Assembly: GCA_003987775.1 (NCBI GenBank) | Contig: RXJD01000002.1 | Coordinates: forward strand, 186,001 to 250,000 | Reading direction: 5' to 3' | Length of the DNA stretch: 64,000 nucleotides | Origin: Mycobacterium sp. | GTDB taxonomy: Bacteria > Actinomycetota > Actinomycetes > Mycobacteriales > Mycobacteriaceae | Shown: piece by piece, positions 48,233 through 56,341 of the stretch | How positions within the stretch are numbered: the first letter of the stretch is position 1 | Layout of the letters: each line of letters opens with the position of its first letter | Made by a program: the position numbers and the translations under genes | Notes under the pieces: model-generated | Database searches by the model: none | Seen by the model: the letters and a program-made list of their open reading frames with translations, nothing else | Told to the model about the DNA's origin: nothing

Positions 48233-50190
48233 CAAGCGCTCGGCACCGGCTTGCGGATCGCCACCACGAACGGTCCGATGGTCTCGACGGCGAAACGCGG
48301 GTCGTTGAACAGGGCGGCCTTGAGGTCCACTGTGTAGCGGCGGACGTTGGGCTGATTGGGGTAGACATCCTCGGCCAGCCGCAGCGTGTAGGTGTTGCCG
48401 GCGCCGCGGCGCATGACGAAGACGGTGGGCGGCGGCCACGGCAGCTTGTCCAGCGCCCCGATGAACTCGTCGGCGTTCTTGAGCTTCGACCAGCTCTCGA
48501 TCTGGGCGGCGCGCTTGTCGAACTGGGCCAGCGGATTGGCGTAGTGCGACGTCAGGCCCTGAAAGCCCCAGTAGGGGTAGAACGACAGGAAGCTGTAGTC
48601 GGCCGTCATCACCACGGTCTGATCACGCGGCCGGCCGGTGACCTTCCGGATGGCGGCGTCGACGGCCGGATAGTACTTCTCCGAACTGGGCGGGCGCCGG
48701 TCGCCGCGCTGGCCGTCGCCGTCGGTGTCGGTGTAGGCGATCGTCAGGTCGGGGCGCAGCACGTCGGGAATGTCCTGGCTGAACGCGATCGCCGCGGTCA
48801 GGCCCAGGGCCGCGGCCACCGGCAGCGCCGCGCGGCTCCGGGCGGCCAGCGCCGTCGCGAACTCGACGAATCCGAATACCCCGGCCGCCACCAGCAGCAC
48901 GCTCAGAGTCGGCTGCAGCCGGAAGGACAGCAGGGTGGTGCGCGCCAGGGTGGTCAACATCGACAGCACGGACCACGCGTAGACCGCGAGCACACCAATC
49001 GCCAGGCCGCCGGCGCGCACCGACGACCGTGCCCGCACCACCAGCCACAGCGTGCCCAGCATGCAGCCGGCGCCCAGGAGCGAGAACTGCAGCATCGGGA
49101 AGGTCAGCTCGGCGCCGTCAGCGGGCAGGTAGTGGAAAGCGCTGCCGCTGTTGCTGGTCGGTGAGCTCAGCGTCCTGAGCAGGTAGGGCAGCCAGGTGGT
49201 GGACGCGATCGCCGCCGCGATCACGCCGATGACGACCAATCGGCGCAGCGGGTCCAGCGCGGCCCGGCCGCCGCCGGAGCGCCACCGGGATACGGCCAGA
49301 CCGAGTGCCATCAGCGTCACCGTGAAGGCGCTGTAGGCGACCAGCAGCGTGTACCAGGTGGCGGCGAAGCCCAGGAAGATACCGGCGCCGACGACGGCCG
49401 CCCAGCCGCCCTGGGTGCCGAGTGTGCGGCTAGCCGCACCGCCGGCTTCGAGTGTGCGGCTGGCCGCACCGTCGGCGGAAGGGTCGGCATCAGAAGACCG
49501 CCCGGCGGCGCGCAGGCCCGACCACGTCAGCACGAACATCGGCGGCAACAGCACGGTGATCATCGCCGCGTAGGGCTCCGGCGAGCTGTAGGCCAGCGTC
49601 ACCGCGGCGGTCGCGATGGTCACCAGCAGGGCGTATTCGAACCGCACCATTCGCGACCACAACACCAGCGCGACCGCGACCGCGATGGTGATCGACGTGA
49701 TCGCCCACGGCTTGAACATCTCCCACGCCGGCGTCCCGGTGAGCGCCGCCGCGCGGCCGCCGATCCAGAACCAGCCCGGCGGGTAGAGCGGCGGCAACCC
49801 GATGTAGGTCATGTCGTGCAGCGCCGGGCTGTCGGTGAGCCGGGTCAGGTATTCGGTGCGGAACTGCTGGTCGACGGAGATGCCGAACAGATACAGCTTG
49901 GTGGCGCCCAGCGGCATGCCCAGCGTCACCACAGTGAAGGCGGAGACGAACACCAGCCCGCCGAGCTGGGCCAGCCGGCGCAGCCGGCCCGAGCGCCACA
50001 GCCAGCCGACGCCGACCAGTCCGACCAGGCACCCCACCTGTCCGACCGTGGTCAGTGCGTGCAACTGGTTCGACGACGGGAAGGCGGGCCATTGCACACG
50101 GGAGATCGCGGCCAGCGAGACCACCGACACCACGACGGCCACCACAGCGGCCAGCGCCATCTGGCCCAGGGTGGCCAGCGCGTTGCGCAT
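48232..50190 (-). CDS. aftA: Arabinofuranosyltransferase AftA
   Basis: Places the first arabinose residue on galactan, priming arabinan synthesis. From ATG 50190, three bases after the dprE2 stop, it has 652 residues with about eleven membrane helices and a C-terminal soluble domain. The loop with the catalytic-type region reads [20 protein letters not shown] and [17 protein letters not shown]. It is slightly longer than H37Rv AftA (643): an inserted cytoplasmic-loop segment around residues 238-258 contains two copies of GAASRTL encoded by a 30-base tandem repeat. It ends with a one-base overlap into embC. Confidence 0.96.
   Translation of the reverse strand: MRNALATLGQMALAAVVAVVVSVVSLAAISRVQWPAFPSSNQLHALTTVGQVGCLVGLVGVGWLWRSGRLRRLAQLGGLVFVSAFTVVTLGMPLGATKLYLFGISVDQQFRTEYLTRLTDSPALHDMTYIGLPPLYPPGWFWIGGRAAALTGTPAWEMFKPWAITSITIAVAVALVLWSRMVRFEYALLVTIATAAVTLAYSSPEPYAAMITVLLPPMFVLTWSGLRAAGRSSDADPSADGAASRTLEAGGAASRTLGTQGGWAAVVGAGIFLGFAATWYTLLVAYSAFTVTLMALGLAVSRWRSGGGRAALDPLRRLVVIGVIAAAIASTTWLPYLLRTLSSPTSNSGSAFHYLPADGAELTFPMLQFSLLGAGCMLGTLWLVVRARSSVRAGGLAIGVLAVYAWSVLSMLTTLARTTLLSFRLQPTLSVLLVAAGVFGFVEFATALAARSRAALPVAAALGLTAAIAFSQDIPDVLRPDLTIAYTDTDGDGQRGDRRPPSSEKYYPAVDAAIRKVTGRPRDQTVVMTADYSFLSFYPYWGFQGLTSHYANPLAQFDKRAAQIESWSKLKNADEFIGALDKLPWPPPTVFVMRRGAGNTYTLRLAEDVYPNQPNVRRYTVDLKAALFNDPRFAVETIGPFVVAIRKPVPSA
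49419..49478. repeat. Tandem 30-bp palindrome-bearing repeat within aftA
   Basis: Two adjacent 30-base copies (49419-49448 and 49449-49478) start CGAGTGTGCGGCT. The first holds a perfect 16-base palindrome GTGCGGCTAGCCGCAC (49424-49439), the second the same with one change (GTGCGGCTGGCCGCAC, 49454-49469). The repeat is a multiple of three and is read in frame by aftA as a duplicated 10-residue unit containing GAASRTL. Confidence 0.85.
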
Positions 50191-50192
50191 GC

Positions 50193-50957
50193 TCAGATGG
50201 GCAGCTTGCGGAAGATGCTCCGCGGGATGTGGCGCAACACCATCATCACGTAACGGAATGCTGTTGGCGCCCAAACCAATTCCTTACCTTTTGCCGACGC
50301 GTTCACCGCGAGGTTGGCGACGTACTCCTTGTCGACGGTCAGTGGTGCTTCCTTGACGTGGGCGCTCATCCTGGTCCGCACCTGACCTGGCCGGATCACC
50401 AGTACCCGAACCCCGTACTCCCGCAGCGCCTCTGACAGGCCCAGGTAGAAGCCGTCGAGACCGGCCTTGGTGGACCCGTAGACGAAGTTGGATCGGCGTA
50501 CCCGCTCGCCGGCCACGGTGCTCATCGCGATGATCTGCCCGAACCCCTGCGCGCGCATTTTCTCGGCCAGCAGCACGCCCACCGAAACCGCCGCGGTGTA
50601 GTTGATTTCGGCGATCTGCACGGCTTTGCGCTGGTTCTGCCACAGCTCCTCGGCGTCACCCAGTAACCCGAACGCGACGATCGCCACGTCGATATCACCG
50701 TTGCTGAAGCACTCGTCGATCACCTTGGGATGGGTGTCGGGTTCCAGGGCGTCGAAGTCGACCAGCTCGACCGAGCGTGCGCCGGCCGCCTTCATCTGCG
50801 CCACCGCGGCGTCGCGGCCCGGGTCTTCGGGCATGGCGGCCAACACGATTCGCGCCTTGGCGTTCTGCAGGTACCGCTCGCAGATGGCCAGCCCGATCTC
50901 GGAGGTGCCTCCGAGCAGCAGGATGGACTGGGGGTTACCCACGGCATCTAGAACCAT
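50193..50957 (-). CDS. dprE2: Decaprenylphosphoryl-2-keto-ribose reductase DprE2
   Basis: NADH-dependent short-chain reductase that completes the epimerisation of decaprenyl-phospho-ribose to decaprenyl-phospho-arabinose after DprE1. From ATG 50957 it has 254 residues, the same as the H37Rv enzyme. Motifs: nucleotide loop [19 protein letters not shown] (TGxxxGIG type), NYTAAVS, catalytic S-Y-K with [15 protein letters not shown], and PGQVRTRM. The far C-terminus [18 protein letters not shown] is basic and amphipathic and may touch the membrane. It follows dprE1 by eleven bases and precedes aftA by two, within one operon. Confidence 0.97.
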   Translation of the reverse strand: MVLDAVGNPQSILLLGGTSEIGLAICERYLQNAKARIVLAAMPEDPGRDAAVAQMKAAGARSVELVDFDALEPDTHPKVIDECFSNGDIDVAIVAFGLLGDAEELWQNQRKAVQIAEINYTAAVSVGVLLAEKMRAQGFGQIIAMSTVAGERVRRSNFVYGSTKAGLDGFYLGLSEALREYGVRVLVIRPGQVRTRMSAHVKEAPLTVDKEYVANLAVNASAKGKELVWAPTAFRYVMMVLRHIPRSIFRKLPI

Positions 50958-50968
50958 TGGCGCACCAT

Positions 50969-52351
50969 CTACAGCAACTCCAAACGTCGGGCCATGTCCG
51001 AGACGAACACCCCGGACGGATCGACCTTGCGGCGCACGGCGATCCATTCGTCGATCCGGGGATACATGGCGTGGAAATTCTCGGCACTCACCCGGGAGTC
51101 CTTGGCGGTGTAGAGCCGGCCGCCGAACTGCAGGACCCGGCGGTCGAGTTCGCTGACGAACTCGTTGAGGCCGGCCTTGATGGGGAAGTCGACGCAGATG
51201 TTCCAGCCCGGAATGGGGAAGCTCAGCGGGGCCTGATTGCCCGGCCCGAACAGCTTGAACACGTTGAGGAACGAATAGTGGCCGCTGGCCTGAATGTCGC
51301 GGATGATGCGCTTGAACTCGTCGACGGCTTCAGTGGGAACCACGAACTGGTACTGCAGAAAGCCGGCTTGGCCGTAGCCACGGTTCCATTCCCCGAACAT
51401 GTCCAGCGGGTGATAGAACTGCGTCAGATTCTGGATCTTGTTCCGGTAGGTGCCGGATTTGCGGTACCACAGTTCGCCGATCGGCCCGAACGTGTACTTG
51501 TTGGCCAGCCCGTTGGGAAAGATGTCGGGGAACGTGAACAGTTGCGGCGCATCGAATTTCAGCGGGTTACGGGCCAGCTTGTCGGGCAGCTGGTCGAGAG
51601 TGGCCAGCGACCCGCGGGACACCGCGGCGCGGCCCAGCTTCGGCGGCGCGCTGATCGCGTCGAACCAGGCGCTGGAGTAGGTGTAGTTGGCCTCGCTGCC
51701 GTCGCTGTGCAGGGCGATCGTCTCGTCGAGGGTGGCGGTGACGTCGCCGTCAGCGATGAAGTAAGCCGTCTCGGTGGGTGTCATCTCGATGGTGGCGCGC
51801 AGGATGATCCCGGTCAGCCCGTTGCCACCGACGGTGGCCCAGAACAACTCGGCTTCGTCGCCGTCCGGCGTCACCCGCCGGATCTCGCCGCTGGCCAGCA
51901 GCAGGTCCATGGACCGGACGTGGTTGCCGAAGCTGCCGGCGCTGTGGTGGTTCTTGCCGTGGATGTCGCACCCGATGGCACCGCCGATGGTCACCTGGCG
52001 GGTGCCCGGCAGCACCGGCACCCACAGCCCCAGCGGCAGCGCCGCCTTCATCAGCTGGTCGAGGTTGACCCCGCCGTCGACGTCGGCGAGCTTGGTTTCG
52101 GCGTTCAGCGAGTGGATCTTGTTAAGCGCGGACATGTCGATCACCAGGCCGCCGCCGTTTTGCGCGTTGTCGCCGTAGGACCGGCCCAGCCCGCGGGCTA
52201 TCACGCCCCGACCATCAGATTCGGCCGCCCGGATCACTGCCTTGGCGATCACCTCGACGTCGGGGGTGCGCAGCACCTCCGCCACCGACGGCGCCGTTCG
52301 TCCCCACCCGGTCAGCCGGGTCGGGGTCGTGGTCATTTCGCTGCTCGACAT
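50969..52351 (-). CDS. dprE1: Decaprenylphosphoryl-beta-D-ribose oxidase DprE1
   Basis: FAD enzyme that oxidises decaprenyl-phospho-ribose at C2, the target of benzothiazinones. From ATG 52351 it has 460 residues (H37Rv 461). FAD-binding segments: [45 protein letters not shown] with the conserved H131, and [12 protein letters not shown]386 in GWNICVDFP corresponds to C387, the residue covalently modified by nitro-benzothiazinones, and is unmutated. TACCCT eight bases upstream and no ribosome site suggest a leaderless start. First gene of the dprE1-dprE2-aftA-embC run. An in-frame ATG at 52336 is an alternative. Confidence 0.97.
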   Translation of the reverse strand: MSSSEMTTTPTRLTGWGRTAPSVAEVLRTPDVEVIAKAVIRAAESDGRGVIARGLGRSYGDNAQNGGGLVIDMSALNKIHSLNAETKLADVDGGVNLDQLMKAALPLGLWVPVLPGTRQVTIGGAIGCDIHGKNHHSAGSFGNHVRSMDLLLASGEIRRVTPDGDEAELFWATVGGNGLTGIILRATIEMTPTETAYFIADGDVTATLDETIALHSDGSEANYTYSSAWFDAISAPPKLGRAAVSRGSLATLDQLPDKLARNPLKFDAPQLFTFPDIFPNGLANKYTFGPIGELWYRKSGTYRNKIQNLTQFYHPLDMFGEWNRGYGQAGFLQYQFVVPTEAVDEFKRIIRDIQASGHYSFLNVFKLFGPGNQAPLSFPIPGWNICVDFPIKAGLNEFVSELDRRVLQFGGRLYTAKDSRVSAENFHAMYPRIDEWIAVRRKVDPSGVFVSDMARRLELL

Positions 52352-52359
52352 CGTCAAAG

Positions 52360-52365
52360 AGGGTA
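52360..52365 (-). promoter_or_regulatory. -10 hexamer TACCCT upstream of dprE1
   Basis: On the minus strand TACCCT is followed by eight bases and the dprE1 ATG. It sits in the 32-base spacer after the GtrA-like gene, so the dprE1 operon probably has its own start. The hexamer is identical to the one before glf. Confidence 0.45.
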
Positions 52366-52383
52366 CCGCGCCCACTGACCAGG

Positions 52384-52818
52384 TCAGCGGATGCGGAAGA
52401 TCACGGTGCGCTGCACGATGAAATTGATAACCGTCGCGGTGCCCTGCGCGACCACGAATGCGACGGGCACGGCCCATCCCCGGTAGTGCAGCAGTTCCAG
52501 GCACAGATGGTTCAGCCCGACCTGCACCGCAAAGGTGAGCGCGTACAGCGCCATGACGCCGATGAACCGGGCGGTGCTCGGTGACGCCTGGAAGGTCCAG
52601 CGCCGGTTGATCAGGTAGGCGGTGATGGTGCCGACGATGAAGCTGGTGGCCTTGGCCAGGTCGACCTGAACACCGACGAGCTTGTACAGGATCAGGTACA
52701 GCCCGAAGTCGACGACGGCCGAGAAAGAGCCGGTGATGATGAAGCGCATCGCCTGGGTCGTCAGATGCAGATGCTGGTGCGGCTCTGCCGGCTCAGCACC
52801 TGGCTCTGGCGGGATCAT
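52384..52818 (-). CDS. GtrA-family membrane protein (Rv3789 type)
   Basis: 144 residues with four membrane helices (about 24-46, 52-70, 85-105, 115-140), the GtrA/DPMS-domain pattern: [39 protein letters not shown] and [19 protein letters not shown]. The H37Rv equivalent has been proposed to flip decaprenyl-phospho-arabinose or to anchor AftA; its exact job is debated. Starting at ATG 52818 there is a polar 23-residue N-terminus; TAAACT eight bases upstream supports this start, whereas H37Rv is annotated from the internal MRF. It precedes dprE1 in the same direction. Confidence 0.9.
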   Translation of the reverse strand: MIPPEPGAEPAEPHQHLHLTTQAMRFIITGSFSAVVDFGLYLILYKLVGVQVDLAKATSFIVGTITAYLINRRWTFQASPSTARFIGVMALYALTFAVQVGLNHLCLELLHYRGWAVPVAFVVAQGTATVINFIVQRTVIFRIR

Positions 52819-52826
52819 CGAGTAGA

Positions 52827-52832
52827 AGTTTA
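52827..52832 (-). promoter_or_regulatory. -10 hexamer TAAACT of a probable leaderless promoter
   Basis: On the minus strand TAAACT spans the end of the upstream Gre-like gene (its stop TAA is part of the hexamer) and is followed by eight bases and the ATG of the GtrA-like gene. Confidence 0.45.
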
Positions 52833-53315
52833 GGTGGGCAGCTTCACCGAGAGCAGCTCGACCTGGCTGGGGCCCTGCGGCGTGGAGTATGTCACCGTGT
52901 CACCCGCCTGATGACCGGCCAGCGCCTGCGCCAGCGGGCTGCGTGCGGTGAGCGTCTCTCCTTCGTGGCCGACCGGGGTTTCCTCCACGATCGAGATCAC
53001 GTACATGGTGACCACCTCACCGTCGGCGAAGCGCAGGGTGACCTCGGTGCCGCCGGGCAGCGTGTCAGAGGCTTCCGAGCTGGACGGTCCGGACTTCAGC
53101 CGCCGGTCCAGCTCGTTGATCCGTTCGGCCAGCACCGCCAGCTCGTCGGCGCGCTGGATGGCCTCCGCGGCGTCGCCGTGGTCACCGACCATGCCGCGGT
53201 CGTTCTTTACCTCGATCTCCAGGCGGTCGTGCCGCTGCTTGAGCCGGGCCAGTTCGGCGGCGAGGTTCTCGCGCAATGCTGCCGCCGCATCCCTTGACTG
53301 GGCTTCCTCGCTCAC
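52830..53315 (-). CDS. GreA/GreB-family transcription factor paralogue (Rv3788 type)
   Basis: 161 residues from GTG 53315 (AAAGG upstream), the same length as H37Rv Rv3788. An N-terminal coiled coil (about 8-75, [40 protein letters not shown]) and a C-terminal FKBP-like domain ([40 protein letters not shown]) are the Gre layout. The coiled-coil tip [14 protein letters not shown] retains acidic residues. Rv3788 binds the RNA polymerase secondary channel and has been described as an inhibitor rather than a cleavage factor. A longer frame to 53339 exists but the conserved start VSEE fits the shorter form. Confidence 0.92.
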   Translation of the reverse strand: MSEEAQSRDAAAALRENLAAELARLKQRHDRLEIEVKNDRGMVGDHGDAAEAIQRADELAVLAERINELDRRLKSGPSSSEASDTLPGGTEVTLRFADGEVVTMYVISIVEETPVGHEGETLTARSPLAQALAGHQAGDTVTYSTPQGPSQVELLSVKLPT

Positions 53316-53410
53316 GTCCGCCGACCTTTCACCGAACACCAGGGCGTTTCAGTGTTACACCACAACAGGCCGGCCGTCACTCTTATCTCTCACGCGTTTA
53401 CCGGCGTGTA

Positions 53411-54514
53411 TCACGCCGGGCCGGCCTCCTCGTCGTCGTATTGCGACAACCCGTTTCGCACGGCGTCGAAAATAGCCAGACCCTGCGACACCAGCCCACT
53501 GGTCACCTGGCTGATTCCTTCGGCGCCGTTGAGCACGGTCAGATTCGATCCGGCCAGCCCGCGCGCCGCCTTGTCCACGATCTCGGGGAGTTGATCGATG
53601 ATCATCCGGTCCAAGGCCACCCGGTTGTGCGATGCGGCAGCCTCGGCCTGAATCTTCATCTTCTCGGCGTCGGCCACGGCGAGAATCCGGACCCGTTCGG
53701 CTTCCGCCTCGGCGGGCTTGACCACCTCGGCGACCAGTTCCTGCTGGCGCAGTTCCGCCGCCCGCTGGGCCAGTTCGGTGCGCATGGCCAGCACCTCACG
53801 CTGGGCCTCCGCTTCGGCCAGCGGCCCCGCCTGTGCCGCTTCGGCCTGCGCCTTGTCCACCTCGGCCTTGTACTGGGCCTTCACGATGGCGGTCTCCCGG
53901 GCGAATTCGGCCTGCTTGCGCTGGGACTCCTGTTCGGCCTCGGCGGCCTTCTGGTTGGCCTGAGCCTGGGCGATCTGGGCCTGCTGCTGCACGGCGGCGT
54001 TGTGCGGGGCCGACATCGCCTTGATGTAGCCCAGCCCGTCGTCGTCGATGGACTGGATCTGCAGCGCGTCGACGTTCAGGCCGATGCGGGCCATCTCCTC
54101 CTTAGAGCCGTCGAGCACCTCGGTGGCCAGCTTCTGGCGTTCCCGGATGATCTGCTCGACGGTCATCGAGCCGATGATCGAGCGCAGGTGCCCGGCGAAG
54201 ATTCGCCCCGTCAGAACCGACATCTGGTCCTGTTCGGACAGGAATCGTTGCGCGGCGGCGATGATGCTCTCCGTGTCGTTGCCCACCTTGAACGCGATGA
54301 CGGCCCGGACGTTGAGGGTGATGCCCTGCTGCGTGACGCACTTCTCGGCGACCTCCGCCTCGCACATCGCCAGGGTCAGGAAGGCAGCCTTGCGAAAGAA
54401 CGGGATGACGAAGGCGCCGTGCCCGGTCACTACGCGAAATGGTGCATTGCCTTTGGCTTTACCGCCCGAAATCAGCATCGCCTCATCAGGCGCGGGCACC
54501 CGGTATCCGAGCAT
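53411..54514 (-). CDS. Flotillin-like SPFH protein
   Basis: 367 residues. An SPFH domain (about 5-165: VPAPDEAMLISGGKAKGNAP, VTQQGITLNVRAVIAFKVGN, QIIRERQKLATEVLDGSKEE) is followed by a long Ala/Glu/Gln-rich coiled coil (about 170-300, many KAEAEQE-type heptads) and a C-terminal region LTVLNGAEGIS. Flotillins scaffold membrane microdomains. No obvious N-terminal membrane hairpin is present, so attachment may depend on a partner. AAGGAG is seven bases before the ATG. The NfeD-like gene lies 26 bases upstream; flotillin-NfeD pairing is common in bacteria. It is the last gene of the pterin-type operon. Confidence 0.9.
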   Translation of the reverse strand: MLGYRVPAPDEAMLISGGKAKGNAPFRVVTGHGAFVIPFFRKAAFLTLAMCEAEVAEKCVTQQGITLNVRAVIAFKVGNDTESIIAAAQRFLSEQDQMSVLTGRIFAGHLRSIIGSMTVEQIIRERQKLATEVLDGSKEEMARIGLNVDALQIQSIDDDGLGYIKAMSAPHNAAVQQQAQIAQAQANQKAAEAEQESQRKQAEFARETAIVKAQYKAEVDKAQAEAAQAGPLAEAEAQREVLAMRTELAQRAAELRQQELVAEVVKPAEAEAERVRILAVADAEKMKIQAEAAASHNRVALDRMIIDQLPEIVDKAARGLAGSNLTVLNGAEGISQVTSGLVSQGLAIFDAVRNGLSQYDDEEAGPA

Positions 54515-54540
54515 CGTTGTACTCCTTGTGTTTTCGATCT

Positions 54541-54786
54541 TCAGGTGAAAGTGGGGTCGTGCCAGGGCTCGACGACGACGGTTCGTGGCCCGTGCACCTG
54601 TACGACAAGCACCTGGGTGCCCTTGGGTAGAGGTTCGTCGGAGCGGGCCAAAAACGTCTCCTTGGAGCCGCGCACCGTCAGCAGCACCTCACCGGCGCCC
54701 TCGGCGCCACGCGTCGGCACGATCAGGGTTCCGACGCAGCCGACCACAGAGGCGCTCACGGTCGCATTCTCCACCCCGGGCTGCAT
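54541..54786 (-). CDS. Small NfeD-like OB-fold protein
   Basis: 81 residues from ATG 54786; a GTG four codons further in is an alternative. VGCVGTLIVPTRGAEGAGEV, then LLTVRGSKETFLARSDEPLP and VLVVQVHGPRTVVVEPW give the five-strand OB pattern of the NfeD C-terminal domain (GxxGxa....GxV...G....A.s...i..G..V.V). It has no membrane helices or protease part, so it is the minimal soluble form that accompanies flotillins. It starts four bases after the stop of the secreted-protein gene and is followed by the flotillin gene. Confidence 0.75.
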   Translation of the reverse strand: MQPGVENATVSASVVGCVGTLIVPTRGAEGAGEVLLTVRGSKETFLARSDEPLPKGTQVLVVQVHGPRTVVVEPWHDPTFT

Positions 54787-54790
54787 GCGA

Positions 54791-55291
54791 TTACATGTCG
54801 AGGTCGATACCGACGACCTGCGCGGCATACGTGGCGACGTCGTAGGCCGGAGACGCCCCGGCGACCACGTTCGGCAGCGGGCCGTCCGGGCGCCCGGCGA
54901 GCTGCGGGCGGACGGTCCAGGAGCCGAACGTGATCGGGACGACCGCGATGCGGGTGCCGTTCTGGTCGGGCACATCCTGCCCGTACCGCATCAACTGCCA
55001 GCTCTGCTGATGCGGATCGGAGGCAACCACATAGACGCGATCGAGGTGCCAGGCCGCGATCAACCAGTGCGCGTCCCGCGCGGGAAAGTGCAAGGTGTCA
55101 CCGGGTCCCCGCGACACCTCGGGCGGGGCGGAATCGAGCGCGGCGCGCAGTTGCTCCGCCGAACCGGCCGCCGTCAGGGTCGACGGCAGGTTGGTCAGGA
55201 ACGAATCGAGATCGGGTGCGGCATAGGCCGTTCCGTGGCCGGCGCAAACCAGTCCGGTTCCGACGATGAGCAGGGCGGCAATCGCCCTCAC
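54791..55291 (-). CDS. Secreted hypothetical protein of the pterin-type operon
   Basis: 166 residues from GTG 55291, which has AAAGGA six bases upstream and overlaps the QueD-like stop by four bases (GTGA). The signal peptide VRAIAALLIVGTGLVCAGHG ends AYA before APDLDSFLTNLPS. The mature part (HFPARDAHWLIAAWHLDRVY, SWQLMRYGQDVPDQNG, VAGASPAYDVATYAAQVVGI) has no family I recognise and no cysteine pair. Its fixed place between cytosolic pterin-type enzymes and the NfeD/flotillin pair suggests a shared envelope-linked task. Function unknown. Confidence 0.78.
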   Translation of the reverse strand: MRAIAALLIVGTGLVCAGHGTAYAAPDLDSFLTNLPSTLTAAGSAEQLRAALDSAPPEVSRGPGDTLHFPARDAHWLIAAWHLDRVYVVASDPHQQSWQLMRYGQDVPDQNGTRIAVVPITFGSWTVRPQLAGRPDGPLPNVVAGASPAYDVATYAAQVVGIDLDM

Positions 55292-55818
55292 GCCCAGTCC
55301 TTTACCGGCAACGCGGTCAGCGTGAGCACCCGGCTGCCGCTCTCCTGGGCGTCGATCCGCGACACCCATACCCGGCCCTCGGTCGCCCGCGCGACGATCT
55401 TCTCGACGGTCTCGAACACCCAGGCGGCGGAGGCTTCCAGGCCGGCGCTGTCCACGATCCGCATGTCCACCAGGTCGCGTTCGGCCAGCAGCTCGAACAG
55501 GTCGCGCTGTGGGTCGTTGGCGGTGATCAAGGTGGTGTGTGCGTACTGGGCCTGCAGGGCGGCACGAATGTCCTCCAAGGATTCGGCACCGAGCACCTGA
55601 TCGCCGGATTCGGTTTCGGCGCAGGCGAACTCGATCTCGAAACTGAGTGCGTAGCCGTGCAGGAAAAGGCGCTTGCCGTTGTCGGACCAGGATCGGCGGC
55701 AGCAGTTCAGCCCGCCGAACCGCTTGCGCAGGTGGAACTGAGCCGTACGTCCCACGGGCGCGTCGTCACGGTGCATGGTCGCGGTCTGGGCGGGGCCGGC
55801 GAAGGCGATCTCAGGCAT
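55288..55818 (-). CDS. Divergent QueD/6-pyruvoyl-tetrahydropterin synthase-like protein
   Basis: 176 residues of the T-fold PTPS/QueD family: AQFHLRKRF, then KRLFLHGYALSFEIEF, YAHTTLITANDPQRDLFELL and a C-terminal SGSRVLTLTAL strand. In QueD two zinc histidines form HGH and a catalytic cysteine lies four residues before it; here the motif is HGY (54-56) and the cysteine position is Arg50, with a CC pair further up (39-40). H94 of the catalytic LDH-type pair remains, while the glutamate that binds the pterin in PTSE appears to be Ala. It may bind a pterin without the classical reaction. It overlaps the FolE-like gene by eight bases and the secreted-protein gene by four. Confidence 0.8.
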   Translation of the reverse strand: MPEIAFAGPAQTATMHRDDAPVGRTAQFHLRKRFGGLNCCRRSWSDNGKRLFLHGYALSFEIEFACAETESGDQVLGAESLEDIRAALQAQYAHTTLITANDPQRDLFELLAERDLVDMRIVDSAGLEASAAWVFETVEKIVARATEGRVWVSRIDAQESGSRVLTLTALPVKDWA

Positions 55819-56257
55819 GGTTACTGATCTTCTTTCTTGTTGCGAGAGTGATGAATTCGCGCTGTTGGTTGGCGTTGTCGCGCATCGTTCCGTAGAAGGC
55901 CATGGTGGTGGTGGGCCCGGCCAGGGCGGCGCCCTCGCGGACCGGGGTGCAGGCGTAACCGCCTTCCACCAGCACGCCCAACCCGCGCGGGGCGAGCTGG
56001 TGGTGCAGCCAGAGGCCGATCCGGGTCGTCATCTTGTCCTGCACCTGGACGCCGATCGCGCACGCCTCGACGACGCGGGTGAGTTCAGCCTGGCTCAGTC
56101 GCTGGTCGCCGCGCAGGTAGCCGATGTGCACGACGCCGTAGAACGGCAGCAGGTGCTGTTCGCAGATCGCGTGGAACGGGATCGGACGCAGCAGTACGGG
56201 CCGGTCGAGCCGCAGCTGCAGGATCCCGCTGTCGGGGCGGACGAGTGTGTGAGGCAC
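55811..56257 (-). CDS. Short GTP cyclohydrolase I-like (FolE-like) protein with altered active site
   Basis: 148 residues, lacking the N-terminal helical part of FolE (usual length 180-220). The T-fold core aligns well: FHAICEQHLLPFYGVVHIGY, LSQAELTRVVEACA, VQVQDKMTTRIG, GVLVEGGYACTPVREGA, TTTMAFYGTMRDNANQQREF. The zinc ligands known in E. coli FolE (C110, H113, C181) match C32, H35 and C103. The catalytic histidines H112 and H179 are replaced by Gln34 and Tyr101. Ring opening of GTP as in FolE is therefore doubtful; another purine or pterin reaction or a binding role is possible. GTG start with GGAAG nine bases upstream. First gene of a five-gene run ending in flotillin. Confidence 0.82.
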   Translation of the reverse strand: MPHTLVRPDSGILQLRLDRPVLLRPIPFHAICEQHLLPFYGVVHIGYLRGDQRLSQAELTRVVEACAIGVQVQDKMTTRIGLWLHHQLAPRGLGVLVEGGYACTPVREGAALAGPTTTMAFYGTMRDNANQQREFITLATRKKISNHA

Positions 56258-56341
56258 CGCGATAGCTTCCGGGCGGGGCCTTGGAGGATTCTAAAAGGAT
56301 TCTTGTGGGGTTCTTGCGGCAGGAATCGCTGCCGGCTTCCG

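Noticed and set aside
53276-55600. A 774-codon plus-strand open frame opposite the flotillin operon
   Set aside because: No domain, biased composition, antisense to five tightly packed genes with ribosome sites.
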